The notes beneath the pieces were generated by a model. That model was not told the origin of the DNA. It made no database searches and was given only the letters and a program-made list of their open reading frames with translations. Source: VRUE01 sp963702175 (lineage in GTDB: Bacteria > Actinomycetota > Thermoleophilia > Solirubrobacterales > 70-9). From it: a DNA stretch of 64,000 nucleotides. Each line of letters begins with the position of its first letter. The stretch's first letter is position 1. Of the stretch, positions 43,642 through 51,638 are shown piece by piece. Both the position numbers and the translations under genes were made by a program. The stretch covers positions 1,860,001 through 1,924,000 of the forward strand of contig OY969721.1 of NCBI GenBank assembly GCA_963702175.1, given 5' to 3'.

Positions 43642-44969
43642 CGCGAAACCTCCCCTGTTGACTGGACGGGGCCTTCGCCCTCTGGGCGGGAAAACCTGCC
43701 CGGTGGAATCAACTCCACCACAATCTCGGATCCAGAGTCAAGCTCACTGGACCTAAGTTTTTCCCTGCGTTCAGGCCATTTTGAGGCAAGAATCGGGGTA
43801 ACAAGGGCGACGATCGCGAGCACTCCCGCCCCGGCGATGAGGAAGGTGACGCGGGGGTTGAGGACGGCTGCGGTGAGGCCGCCGAGGAGGAAGCCGATCC
43901 CCGGCATCGCCGACCCGATCGATTCGAGCACGCTCATCACGCGTGCCTGCATGTTCTGCGCGGTCAGCTCCTGCACGGCGCTGACCAGGGCCACCCACTG
44001 CACGCCGTTGCCGGCGCCGCCCAGCACGGAGGCGGCGCAGGCGAGCGCCAGCGTCGGCGCTGCGGCAAGGCCGAGGTAGCCGAAGCCGATCGTCAAGGTG
44101 CTGAAGAAGAGCAGCTTGGGCAACGGCGAGCGGCGCACCAGGGCGAAGGCGACGCCACCGAGCACCATCCCCACTCCCCAGCTCGCCAGCAGCAGGCCGT
44201 AGCCGGAGTCGCCGCCGCCGAGGGTCTCCTTGACGTAGATCACCTCGACCGGCAGCACCGCGGCGAAAAAGACGGCGGCCCCACCCTGGGCAAGCAACAG
44301 CCAGCGCAGGGTCGTCCGCTCGCGGATGTAGGCGGCCCCGGCACGGACCCGTTCGCGCATGCGGCCCGGTTCGGGGTCAGCCTGCGGCAGCGGCCCGGCG
44401 GTAAAGATGATCCAGGCGGTGACATAGAAGGAGACCGCGTTGAGAAGTAGGGCGGTGGGCACGCCGAACCCCGCGACCACCAGCCCCGCGACCGCGGGAC
44501 CGACCGCGGCGCCGCCGGTGAAAGCGACGTTGAGGATCGCGTTGCCGGCGCGCAGCTCGCCAACCGGCTCCAGCTGGGCGGCTACCACGGCGCGGGTCAG
44601 GGCTCGCCCGCTGAGGGCGAGGGCGCCGTCGATTGCGGCGAGGGCGACCACGGCGGCGAGCGAGAAGCTGTCGGCGAGCAGGGCGAGGACGCCGAAGGCG
44701 ATCGCCTCTCCGCAATAGATCACTGGTAGCACGAAGCGCGGCGGCGGTTGCTCGATGCGGACGACGAAGAGGGGGGCGAGCAGGGCCGGCAGAAATCCGG
44801 TCCCGAGGAACAGCGCCATCGTCGCGAAGGCGCTCTCGGTGCGGTCGTAGACGAGGACCGAGAGGGCGACGATCCCCATCCAGTCCCCCAGCTCGTTGAC
44901 CGCGAAGGTCGCCGCCAGGCGGCGGAAGAGAGGCCGCCCCAGGGGGTCTCTCAGGCGCGTTTTACGCAC
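43638..44969 (-). CDS. MFS transporter (EntS-like efflux type)
   Basis: 443 residues with about 12 membrane helices. The start region RRLAATFAVNELGDWMGIVALSVLVYDRT and the loop GELRAGNAILNVAFTGGAAVGPAVAG are typical of the DHA3/EntS exporter branch. The stop overlaps the binding-protein start by 4 bases, so it probably heads the peptide-uptake operon. A joint task, such as export paired with re-uptake, is possible but unproven. Tail residues after 400 are charged and cytoplasmic. Confidence 0.8.
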   Translation of the reverse strand: MRKTRLRDPLGRPLFRRLAATFAVNELGDWMGIVALSVLVYDRTESAFATMALFLGTGFLPALLAPLFVVRIEQPPPRFVLPVIYCGEAIAFGVLALLADSFSLAAVVALAAIDGALALSGRALTRAVVAAQLEPVGELRAGNAILNVAFTGGAAVGPAVAGLVVAGFGVPTALLLNAVSFYVTAWIIFTAGPLPQADPEPGRMRERVRAGAAYIRERTTLRWLLLAQGGAAVFFAAVLPVEVIYVKETLGGGDSGYGLLLASWGVGMVLGGVAFALVRRSPLPKLLFFSTLTIGFGYLGLAAAPTLALACAASVLGGAGNGVQWVALVSAVQELTAQNMQARVMSVLESIGSAMPGIGFLLGGLTAAVLNPRVTFLIAGAGVLAIVALVTPILASKWPERREKLRSSELDSGSEIVVELIPPGRFSRPEGEGPVQSTGEVSR

Positions 44970-45151
44970 GACTCGTGCCCCGCCCTACTCGATTTCTGCA
45001 CAAGTTTCGTTTCAGATGCACAAGTTCTGGAGAGGTTGTGCTACAAACAGTGCAGGCAATGAAGCTTTTGAGCAGCACCGAACCAGTTATTTGAGCTTTG
45101 ACGAAGGAAGGGGGAAACTGAAAATGGGCTACCGCGTCCGCTAGACCTTCA

Positions 45152-45170
45152 GGCGAAATAGGATTTCGCC
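45152..45170 (+). other. Perfect hairpin before a terminator
   Basis: GGCGAAAT (45152-45159), a 3-base AGG loop and ATTTCGCC (45163-45170). It precedes the terminator by 13 bases. Confidence 0.6.
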
Positions 45171-45183
45171 AACTTCGTGAAAG

Positions 45184-45210
45184 GCGCCCCCTGAGGGCGC
45201 TTTTCCTTTT
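45184..45210 (+). terminator. Rho-independent terminator
   Basis: GCGCCC and GGGCGC form a 6-base stem with a 5-base loop, followed by TTTTCCTTTT. It ends the short transcript region and lies 160 bases before the next gene, so it could also act as an attenuator for it. Confidence 0.7.
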
Positions 45211-45370
45211 CAGGAGGCAAGAGGGTTCTCGCATTTGGAACGGAAAAGGTTCTTGCAATGCGTCCATCGGCCTTGCCAGTCCTCAAGCTCCTGAGTAGTT
45301 TGGCCACCCGTAACTCGCGCTTGAGCCAAGTGGGCTGTGCGCGCTGGCCAGGATAGAGGGCCGCGATCCA

Positions 45371-46780
45371 ATGGCTGAATCACAACGTCCAACCAGCCGC
45401 GTCGTCGGCGCCATGGGCGTCGCTCTTGCCCTTGCCTGGATGGTCGCGGTCTGGCGCGCCCCGCTGGGCGACTGGGACCTCGCCCTGCTGGGTATCCTGC
45501 TCGCCTTCTCGATCTTCAGCGACCTGACCGCGGCGCCGGCCGAATCGAGCCTGGTCGTCTCCGGCAGCTTCCTGGCGCTGGTCGTGGCGATGGTCTTCCT
45601 CGGCGGCGCCCCGGCGGCGCTAATCGGCGTGGTCACGATCCTGGTCGGTTGGCTGCGCTGGCGTACCGAGTGGCACTCGCTGATTGCCAACGTGCTCGGC
45701 TACACAGTCTTCCCGCTGGTTGGGGGGATCGTCTTCCACGAAGCGGTCACCGCTCTCGGCCTGACCACCGCGGACCCGGCCTTCTATCTCTGCGTCTTCG
45801 GCCTCTTCCTATTGGCGCTGGCGATCAACTTCACGATGACGATCTCCTACGTCTGCTACCTCGAGCGGGCCTCGTTCATCTCCAAGGTGAAGACCGCCCT
45901 CTTCCCGCTGCTGCCGTCCGAGCTGATGGCCTCGCTGATGGCGCTCGCCGTCGCCTTCCTCTATGTCCAGGTCGGCCTCGTCGGGGTCGCCCTGTTCGGC
46001 GTCGTCCTCGTCACCTTCCAGTACCTGCTCGGTGCCCTGCTCGTCTCCCAGCAGCGGGCGGAGGAGCTGGAGCGGCGCAGCAAGCAGCTGGCCAGCTTCC
46101 AGGTCGGGATGTTGAGCGCGATGCTGCGCACGCTCGACCTGCGTGACCAGATGACCGCCCGCCACAGCGCTGCCGTCGCCCGCTACTCGCGGGCGATCGC
46201 CCAGCGCGCCGGCTTCTCGCGCCAGGAGGAGGAGCTGGTCCACATCGCGGCGCTGCTGCACGACATCGGCAAGTTCATCCTCCCCGACCGGATCCTGAAG
46301 GCGAACGTGCCGCTTACCGACGAGGACTGGATGCTGATTCGCCGCCACCCTCAGCAGGGGGCGCGGGTCGTCTCCTCGCTCGACGGCTACGGCCCGGTGG
46401 CGGATGTCATCCTCGCCCACCACGAGCGGATCGACGGCAAGGGCTACCCGCGCGGCCTCGAAGGCGACGAGATCCCCGAACTGGCGCGGATCATCTCGGT
46501 CGCCGACACCTACGACGTGATGACGGCACGTGACTCCTATCGCACGCCGGTCTCCACCCACGACGCGATGCTGGAGCTGCGGCGGGTCGCCGGCAAACAG
46601 CTCGACGCTCGCTTCGTCGAGATCTTCATTGAGCTGCTCGAGGGCAAGGACGTCTCCTTCCAGCACGGCGAGGCGGCTGACTTCGAGAAGGAGCTGGCGC
46701 TGGAGGCGCGGATCGCCGAGACGGCGGACCCGACGGTCTCTGGCGATCGCTTCCAGGTCTCCCGCGCCGGCGTCGGCTGA
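45371..46780 (+). CDS. Membrane HD-GYP domain phosphodiesterase
   Basis: 469 residues. Residues 10-235 contain about seven membrane helices. A linker (EELERRSKQLASFQ) leads to an HD-GYP domain: HIAALLHDIGKF for the HD pair and HHERIDGKGYPRGL for the GYP signature, with ISVADTYDVMTARDSYR. Such proteins usually hydrolyse cyclic-di-GMP and are regulated by the membrane sensor part. No GGDEF/EAL gene is nearby. Its signal is unknown. Confidence 0.88.
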   Translation: MAESQRPTSRVVGAMGVALALAWMVAVWRAPLGDWDLALLGILLAFSIFSDLTAAPAESSLVVSGSFLALVVAMVFLGGAPAALIGVVTILVGWLRWRTEWHSLIANVLGYTVFPLVGGIVFHEAVTALGLTTADPAFYLCVFGLFLLALAINFTMTISYVCYLERASFISKVKTALFPLLPSELMASLMALAVAFLYVQVGLVGVALFGVVLVTFQYLLGALLVSQQRAEELERRSKQLASFQVGMLSAMLRTLDLRDQMTARHSAAVARYSRAIAQRAGFSRQEEELVHIAALLHDIGKFILPDRILKANVPLTDEDWMLIRRHPQQGARVVSSLDGYGPVADVILAHHERIDGKGYPRGLEGDEIPELARIISVADTYDVMTARDSYRTPVSTHDAMLELRRVAGKQLDARFVEIFIELLEGKDVSFQHGEAADFEKELALEARIAETADPTVSGDRFQVSRAGVG

Positions 46781-46820
46781 TCGCCGGCCGCGGGCCGCTG
46801 GCGGTACGGTTCTCCGCGCT

Positions 46821-47855
46821 ATGCGCGCCGTCACCCTGCAGGCCCCCGGTGAGGTTGGGATCGAGGAGAAGCCCGATCCCGAGATCGGCGCCGCCGACGA
46901 GGCGGTGGTGCGGGTCGAGGCGAGCGGGATCTGTGGCTCGGACCTGCACATCTTCCACGGGCGAGTGCCGGTCGAGCCCGGATTCACGATCGGGCACGAG
47001 TTCGTCGGCACGGTGCTCGCCGCCGGTGACGACGTCGAGCGAGTCGCCGTCGGCGATCGCGTGCTCGGCTGCTTCCACACCGCCTGCGCGACCTGCGCCG
47101 CCTGCGTGCGCAGCGACTATCACCGCTGCGAGCGCGGACGCATCTTCGGCCACGGCTCTCGGCTCGGCGACTTGCAGGGTGCTCAGGCCGAGCAGCTGCT
47201 GGTGCCGCGCGCGAACCTGACCCTGCGCAAGGTGCCCGAGGGAATGTCTGATGAGGCGGCGCTGTTCGCCGGCGACGTGATGGGGACCGGCTACCACGCC
47301 GTCGCCCACGCCGGGATGCGGGCGGGGGACACGGTGGCGGTGCTCGGCCTCGGCCCGGTCGGCCTCTGCGCGGTGCAGGCGGCGCTGGCCGGCGGCGCGG
47401 TGCAGGTCTTCGCGATCGACTCGGTCGAGCAGCGGCTGGAGATGGCGCGGCAGTTCGGCGCCACGCCGATACATCTGACCGAGGAGGAGCCGAAGCGCGT
47501 GGTGCGGGCTGGGACCGGGGGCCGCGGGGTCGACGTCGTCGTCGACGCGGTCGGCAACCCGGCGCCGCTGGCGATGGCGGTCAGCCTGGCCCGCGACGCG
47601 GGCACGGTCTCGGGGATCGGCGCTTACGCCGGGGTCGGCGAGGTGCCGCTCGGTCTCGCCTGGCTGAAGGGCCTGACGCTGCGGCTGGGGCTGGCCAACG
47701 TGATAGCCCACGTCGACCGGGTGCTGGCTCTGATTGATGCAGGCAAGCTCGATCCCATGCCGCTCGTCACCCATCACATGAAGCTGGACGAAGCTGCCGA
47801 AGCCTACGCGATCTACGACCGCCGCGAGGCTCTAAAGATCGTCCTGACGCCATAG
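46821..47855 (+). CDS. Zinc-dependent alcohol dehydrogenase
   Basis: 344 residues from ATG 46821. Catalytic zinc ligands: Cys in ASGICGSDLH, His in FTIGHEFVG. The structural zinc site is Cys-rich (CATCAACVRSDYHRC), and the NAD-binding GLGPVGLCAVQAAL follows. Medium-chain dehydrogenase of unknown alcohol. The start is chosen since the family begins MRAVTLQAPG. It follows the HD-GYP gene by 40 bases. Confidence 0.88.
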   Translation: MRAVTLQAPGEVGIEEKPDPEIGAADEAVVRVEASGICGSDLHIFHGRVPVEPGFTIGHEFVGTVLAAGDDVERVAVGDRVLGCFHTACATCAACVRSDYHRCERGRIFGHGSRLGDLQGAQAEQLLVPRANLTLRKVPEGMSDEAALFAGDVMGTGYHAVAHAGMRAGDTVAVLGLGPVGLCAVQAALAGGAVQVFAIDSVEQRLEMARQFGATPIHLTEEEPKRVVRAGTGGRGVDVVVDAVGNPAPLAMAVSLARDAGTVSGIGAYAGVGEVPLGLAWLKGLTLRLGLANVIAHVDRVLALIDAGKLDPMPLVTHHMKLDEAAEAYAIYDRREALKIVLTP

Positions 47856-47918
47856 GACTTCGCTCTGCGCGACGCCTAGATTTGTGAATCTCGGCGTTTA
47901 TCTCTACATTGAAACGTG

Positions 47919-48368
47919 ATGCGTGTGAGGCGCCTGTCAGTCGCGGGGGCGCTCGTCCTCCTTGCCGTGCTCGGCTTCGCCGGAAGCGCCGGCGCCTGCT
48001 CCTGCGCGCCCATCGCGCCCGACGAGGCGCTGCGCGAATCCGATGCGGCCGTGGTCGGACAACTGGTCGAGGTTGTCCCGCGCGGCCCGTTCCAGGCCGA
48101 CTACCGCTACGAGGTGCAGCGCGTCTACCGGGGCGGGAAAGCGATCGAGGTCGACCGGATGCTCGCCGTGCGCAGCGCTCGCCGCGCGGCCGCTTGCGCG
48201 CTGCCTCGCCGCATCGAACGCCGCTACGGCTTGTTCCTCACTCGCTTCGACGGGCGCTGGCGCGCGGGGATCTGCTCGGTAGTTACTCCGCGCCGGCTCT
48301 GGATGGCGGCGCAGGGGCGTCCGCTTGCCGCTCGCCCGGCTTGCGGTGACGGCGGAACATCTCGCTGA
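47919..48368 (+). CDS. Secreted cysteine-containing protein, NTR/TIMP-like N-terminus
   Basis: 149 residues (a start at 47916 is equally possible). A signal peptide ends near GSAGA, and the mature chain begins CSCAP, as in tissue-inhibitor-of-metalloprotease-like secreted proteins. Later cysteines (AACALP, GICSVV, ARPACGDG) could form disulfides. Function is unknown. Its last 86 bases overlap the convergent GST-like gene, which is an unusually long tail overlap, so one of the ends may be read wrongly. Confidence 0.6.
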   Translation: MRVRRLSVAGALVLLAVLGFAGSAGACSCAPIAPDEALRESDAAVVGQLVEVVPRGPFQADYRYEVQRVYRGGKAIEVDRMLAVRSARRAAACALPRRIERRYGLFLTRFDGRWRAGICSVVTPRRLWMAAQGRPLAARPACGDGGTSR

Positions 48369-49095
48369 CCCACTTGAACCCGCGGCGCTCCTTCAACGGC
48401 TCGCGGAAGCGCTCGAGGCCCTTCGGCGGCGGTTCGTCCGTGGGCAGTGGGCCCTCCTCGGGAAGCACCAGCGGGTAGAAGAGAGCGGCTGCGGTCAGGT
48501 CCGCGACAGTGAACGAGTCGCCGACTAGATACTCGTCGTCGCCAAGCTCCGCGTCGAGCCGGTCGAGAGCGGCGAGGACCTTGCCGCGGGCCCGCTCGGC
48601 GGCCTCCGGGCTGCGGACGCCGAAGCGCAGCCCGGTGAAGGTGCGCGCGTAGGTCGTCGCGGCGCGGCTCCTCCGCGCCAGCGGCTCGGGCGCGCTCCGC
48701 TTGACCAGCGCTTCGAAGCGTTCGCGATCGTTGCCCAGCTCGTGGAAGGCGAGGAGGCGGATGTGGGGCCCCAGCTCCTCGTCGAAGAAGTCCTCCAGCT
48801 CGAGTGCGCGGCGACGCTCCTCCGGGTCCGCCGGGTAGAGGGGCGGCTCCGGGTAGCGCTCCTCGAGAGCGGCGATGATCGCCGTCGAGTCGCCGATCCG
48901 CCGCTCGTCGAGCTCGATCACCGGAAAGGTCATCTGGGCGCCGCGGGTCATCCAGAGGGCGGCCGGGATGTGAACGCCGGGAACGGCGACGGCGCGGCGC
49001 TTGTGCTCGACTTCCTTGTAGGTGAGCGCCCAACGCGCCTTCTCGCTGTAATGCGAGACGTCGATGTGCCAGAGAGTGGGGCGCTCGGCGCTCAT
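48283..49095 (-). CDS. Glutathione S-transferase-like protein
   Basis: 270 residues (alternative ATG 49104). A thioredoxin-fold N-terminus (LWHIDVSHYSEKARWALTYK) with a Ser next to Glu, then MTFPVIELDERRIGDSTAII, where IGDSTAI is the GST glutathione-binding loop. The C-terminal helical part has DEYLVGDSFTVADLTAAALF. Actinobacteria mostly lack glutathione, so the thiol partner is uncertain (mycothiol or none). A proline-rich tail overlaps the neighbouring gene. Confidence 0.75.
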   Translation of the reverse strand: MSAERPTLWHIDVSHYSEKARWALTYKEVEHKRRAVAVPGVHIPAALWMTRGAQMTFPVIELDERRIGDSTAIIAALEERYPEPPLYPADPEERRRALELEDFFDEELGPHIRLLAFHELGNDRERFEALVKRSAPEPLARRSRAATTYARTFTGLRFGVRSPEAAERARGKVLAALDRLDAELGDDEYLVGDSFTVADLTAAALFYPLVLPEEGPLPTDEPPPKGLERFREPLKERRGFKWVSEMFRRHRKPGERQADAPAPPSRAGAE

Positions 49096-49131
49096 TGCAT
49101 CCATATCGTCGTCGTGCCAGCATAGCCCGGT

Positions 49132-49410
49132 ATGGCGCTTCTGAGCGATAACGAGATCGAGACGAGGCTGAGTGAGCTGAGCGGCTGGGAGCGCTCCGGC
49201 GAGGCGATCGTCAAGACCTTCGAGCGCGGCGACTTTGTCGGCTCGGTGCGCTTTGTCGAGGGCCTGGTCGGGCCGGCCGAGGGGATGAACCACCACCCTG
49301 ACCTGGAGATCTCCTGGGACAAGGTCATGGTGACAATCTCGACCCATTCCGAGGGCGGGCTGACCGCCAACGACTTCGAGTTGGCTAAGAAGATCGACGC
49401 GCTGGCCTGA
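49132..49410 (+). CDS. Pterin-4a-carbinolamine dehydratase
   Basis: 92 residues. Active-site signature EGMNHHPDLEISWDKVMVTI with the histidines of the family, then STHSEGGLTANDFELAKKID. It dehydrates 4a-hydroxytetrahydropterin; in some bacteria it also stabilises other proteins. It begins 36 bases from the GST gene and is divergent from it. Confidence 0.9.
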   Translation: MALLSDNEIETRLSELSGWERSGEAIVKTFERGDFVGSVRFVEGLVGPAEGMNHHPDLEISWDKVMVTISTHSEGGLTANDFELAKKIDALA

Positions 49411-49418
49411 GGGCCGGC

Positions 49419-50312
49419 TCAGGCGCGCTGCCGCTGGGGCGTCGCGGCGCTGAGGGCATCGACCAGCGCCCGTCCGTGGGCGTGGTCGGGATCCTTCTCC
49501 GGGTTGTAACAGGCGAGCGAGGCGCCGATCAGCACCCGAGAGGCGAGGAGGGGGGTCAGCAGGCCGACCAGCTCCTCCCAACTCAACCCGCCGGGCATCA
49601 GGTAGTCGGTGGCCGGGAAGACCTCCTGGTCGAGGACGTCGACGTCGAGGTGGAGCCAGAAGGGAGCCGTTTCGGCCAACTTCGCGGCTGTGCGTTCGCC
49701 GACTGTGCCCGGGCTTTCGGCGCGGACCCGGTCCACCGGGCAGTGGGTCAGCGCGGCGCCGATCTCCTCCGGCTGGGTCATCCCGTAGCCGATCGACTCC
49801 TCGCGGTCGCGGTAGCCGACGATCGCGGCGCGCTCAGGGGCGACAGAGGCGCCGCCCGCCATCGCCACCCAGCGCTCCGGGCCGCGACCGAGGGCGACGG
49901 CAACGGGCATGTCGGCAGCCTCCCCGGTAGGCGAGGTGACGCCGTCGTAGAGGTCAAGGTGGCCGTCGACGTGGACGAGGCCGATGTCGCCGAGCGCGTC
50001 CCGGGCGCCCGCGAGAGCTCCGGGCAGCTCGGCGCAGCAGCCGCCGGCGAGGAACGGCCGCTCGCCGTGCGAGATCGCCTCGGCGATGGCCGCCCTGATC
50101 ATCGCCGTCGACGCGAGCACATCCTGGCTGGCGAGGATCCCGGTCTCGGGGTCGCGCTCGTCGCCACGGATCTTGACGGGGAGGTCACCATGATCACCGC
50201 CGCCTATCGCGCCAGAGAGGTCTAGCTCGCGAAGTCTCGCCGGGCTGTGCTCGGTTCCGCCGCGGCGCCCGACCGAGTCGATCGGCACGCCGATCAGGGT
50301 GAACGGCTCCAT
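49419..50312 (-). CDS. Arginase/agmatinase-family protein with altered metal site
   Basis: 297 residues from ATG 50312 (a GTG at 50318 is possible). The family's second and third motifs are visible: VHVDGHLDLYD (DxHxD) and HLDVDVLDQEVFP (DxD). The first motif, normally GGDHS, reads FLAGGCCAELPGA, so the metal-binding His is Cys. Family members hydrolyse guanidino groups or related C-N bonds with Mn2+. Whether this is active on arginine is doubtful. Context gives no substrate. Confidence 0.75.
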   Translation of the reverse strand: MEPFTLIGVPIDSVGRRGGTEHSPARLRELDLSGAIGGGDHGDLPVKIRGDERDPETGILASQDVLASTAMIRAAIAEAISHGERPFLAGGCCAELPGALAGARDALGDIGLVHVDGHLDLYDGVTSPTGEAADMPVAVALGRGPERWVAMAGGASVAPERAAIVGYRDREESIGYGMTQPEEIGAALTHCPVDRVRAESPGTVGERTAAKLAETAPFWLHLDVDVLDQEVFPATDYLMPGGLSWEELVGLLTPLLASRVLIGASLACYNPEKDPDHAHGRALVDALSAATPQRQRA

Positions 50313-50345
50313 GGTCACGGTCCCAAGTCAGGCTACCTTGACGGG

Positions 50346-50759
50346 ATGGCCGACCTGTTGAGAATCGACGAGCGCCTCTCGATCCCCTTGGGAGAGATCG
50401 AGCTGCGCGCCAGCCGCTCCTCGGGACCGGGCGGTCAGCACGCCAACGTCACTGCCTCCCGGGTCGAAGCGGTCTTCGACGTCGAGGCCTCGCCGTCGCT
50501 TGACGATGCGCAGCGGGCGCGGCTGCGCGAGCGCGTGGGGCCGGTAATCACGGCCGTCGCTCAGGATGCCCGCGGCCAGGCTCGCAACCGCGAGCTGGCG
50601 CTGGAGCGGTTGGCGGAGAAGATCCGCGGTGGCCTGGCGCGACCGCGGAAGCGGCGGCTGACCAAGCCGACGCGCGCCGCGCGCGAGCGAAGGCTCGAGC
50701 AGAAGCGCCGCGCCGGCGAGCGCAAGCAGACCCGCCGACGACCATCCGCTGAGGACTAA
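50346..50759 (+). CDS. Class I release-factor-like peptidyl-tRNA hydrolase (ArfB/YaeJ type)
   Basis: 137 residues from ATG 50346. The catalytic GGQ is at about residues 29-31 in SSGPGGQHANVTAS. The C-terminal tail is rich in Arg and Lys (RKRRLTKPTRAARERRLEQ), as used by ArfB to enter the mRNA channel of stalled ribosomes. It lacks codon-recognition domains. It releases peptides from stuck ribosomes. Confidence 0.88.
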   Translation: MADLLRIDERLSIPLGEIELRASRSSGPGGQHANVTASRVEAVFDVEASPSLDDAQRARLRERVGPVITAVAQDARGQARNRELALERLAEKIRGGLARPRKRRLTKPTRAARERRLEQKRRAGERKQTRRRPSAED

Positions 50760-50798
50760 GCGTCACCGCCTGCGGCGCGCCGTGGCAGACTCGGCTTC

Positions 50799-51146
50799 GT
50801 GGCCAAGCGCAAGCGACGCCAGCCCCGCGAGAAGGCTCCGACCGTCGACTACTCCGACGCCGAGGGCAACGTCCTCACCCTGCGCGAATCGCTCAGCGCG
50901 GGGACGATCGCGAAGATCGGCGAGGGGCCGGCCACCGCTGCGACCACCCAAGACGATGCCTGGCGCCGACGCTCCGAGCTGCTCTTCGAGCGCCTCGCCG
51001 TGCGCTGGGAGATCGCTGGGTTGCCGCTGACCGACCAGAAAATGCTGCTCGGCCGCTACCGAATGGCCGACGCCGAGACCCAGCGCTGGGTCCGTGAGAC
51101 GATCGCTACGCACTTGGAGCGCCATATCTCCGAGCTGGCCGGGTAG
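50799..51146 (+). CDS. Hypothetical protein of unknown function
   Basis: 115 residues from GTG 50799. A basic N-terminus (MAKRKRRQPREKAP) is followed by a region predicted to be mostly helical: TLRESLSAGTIAKIGEGPAT, WRRRSELLFERLAVRWEIA, DQKMLLGRYRMAD and VRETIATHLERH. No family was recognised. It lies 39 bases after the ArfB-like gene and in the same direction; it may be co-transcribed. Confidence 0.55.
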   Translation: MAKRKRRQPREKAPTVDYSDAEGNVLTLRESLSAGTIAKIGEGPATAATTQDDAWRRRSELLFERLAVRWEIAGLPLTDQKMLLGRYRMADAETQRWVRETIATHLERHISELAG

Positions 51147-51178
51147 GAAGAAATATCCCTGCAACGAGAGGAGCCGAG

Positions 51179-51562
51179 ATGTTTGGCAGCACGAAAGCCA
51201 CCAACAGCTTCGCCGTCGATGACCTCGGCAAGGCGAAGGAGTTCTACGAGGGCACGCTGGGCTTGACGACGACGACCCTGAGCGAGGAGTTCGGCGTGAT
51301 GGCGCTGCACCTCGCGGGTGGCCGCGACACCCTGGTCTACGCCAAGGAGGGCTTCGCCCCAGCGAACTACACAATCCTCAACTTCGAAGTCGACGACGTT
51401 GCGTCGGCCGTCAACGAGCTCACCTCCCACGGCGTCTCCTTCGAGCGCTACGACGGCTTCGACCAGGACGAGAAGGGCATCGCCAGCGGCGGCCCCGGCC
51501 CCCAGATCGCATGGTTCAAGGATCCCGCAGGCAACATCCTCGCGGTGCTGCAGCAGTCGTAG
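51179..51562 (+). CDS. VOC-superfamily (glyoxalase/bleomycin-resistance-like) protein
   Basis: 127 residues, two beta-alpha-beta-beta-beta units: FAVDDLGKAKEFYEGTLGLT, then NYTILNFEVDDVASAVNELT and WFKDPAGNILAVLQQS. The FEVDD and DPAGN segments are typical of VOC proteins. A clear ribosome site (AGAGGAG) precedes the ATG. Activity may be binding, isomerisation or dioxygenation; the metal ligands are not decisive. Confidence 0.85.
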   Translation: MFGSTKATNSFAVDDLGKAKEFYEGTLGLTTTTLSEEFGVMALHLAGGRDTLVYAKEGFAPANYTILNFEVDDVASAVNELTSHGVSFERYDGFDQDEKGIASGGPGPQIAWFKDPAGNILAVLQQS

Positions 51563-51587
51563 CGCTCCGATCAACCAGCGGTGAATC

Positions 51588-51627
51588 AGACGATTAAACG
51601 TCTAAACATTTAGACGCTTAATCGTCT
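51588..51627. promoter_or_regulatory. 40-base near-perfect palindrome upstream of fic
   Basis: Arms 51588-51607 and 51608-51627 match at 18 of 20 positions. Each arm carries the octamer CGTCTAAA or its complement TTTAGACG, and a third CGTCTAAA starts at 51623 beside TAAAAT, a possible -10 element. It ends 12 bases before the Fic ATG, so the transcript would be nearly leaderless. AT content is much higher than in flanks. The Fic protein's C-terminal helix-turn-helix is the natural binder. Confidence 0.6.
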
Positions 51628-51638
51628 AAAATAGAGGC

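Larger units (their letters stand above)
45016..45210 (+). other. Short transcript region with small open frames and two hairpins
   Basis: The 400-base gap between 44969 and 45371 is AT-richer than its surroundings. It contains a 42-codon frame from ATG 45016 to 45144 and, inside it, a 6-codon frame MGYRVR with a strong AAGGAAGGGGG ribosome site about 9 bases upstream. Next come a perfect 8-base hairpin (45152-45170) and a terminator (ending 45210). This looks like a small RNA or leader; the peptides have no recognised family. No other gene is seen in the gap; 45211-45370 holds nothing else I can identify. Confidence 0.4.
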
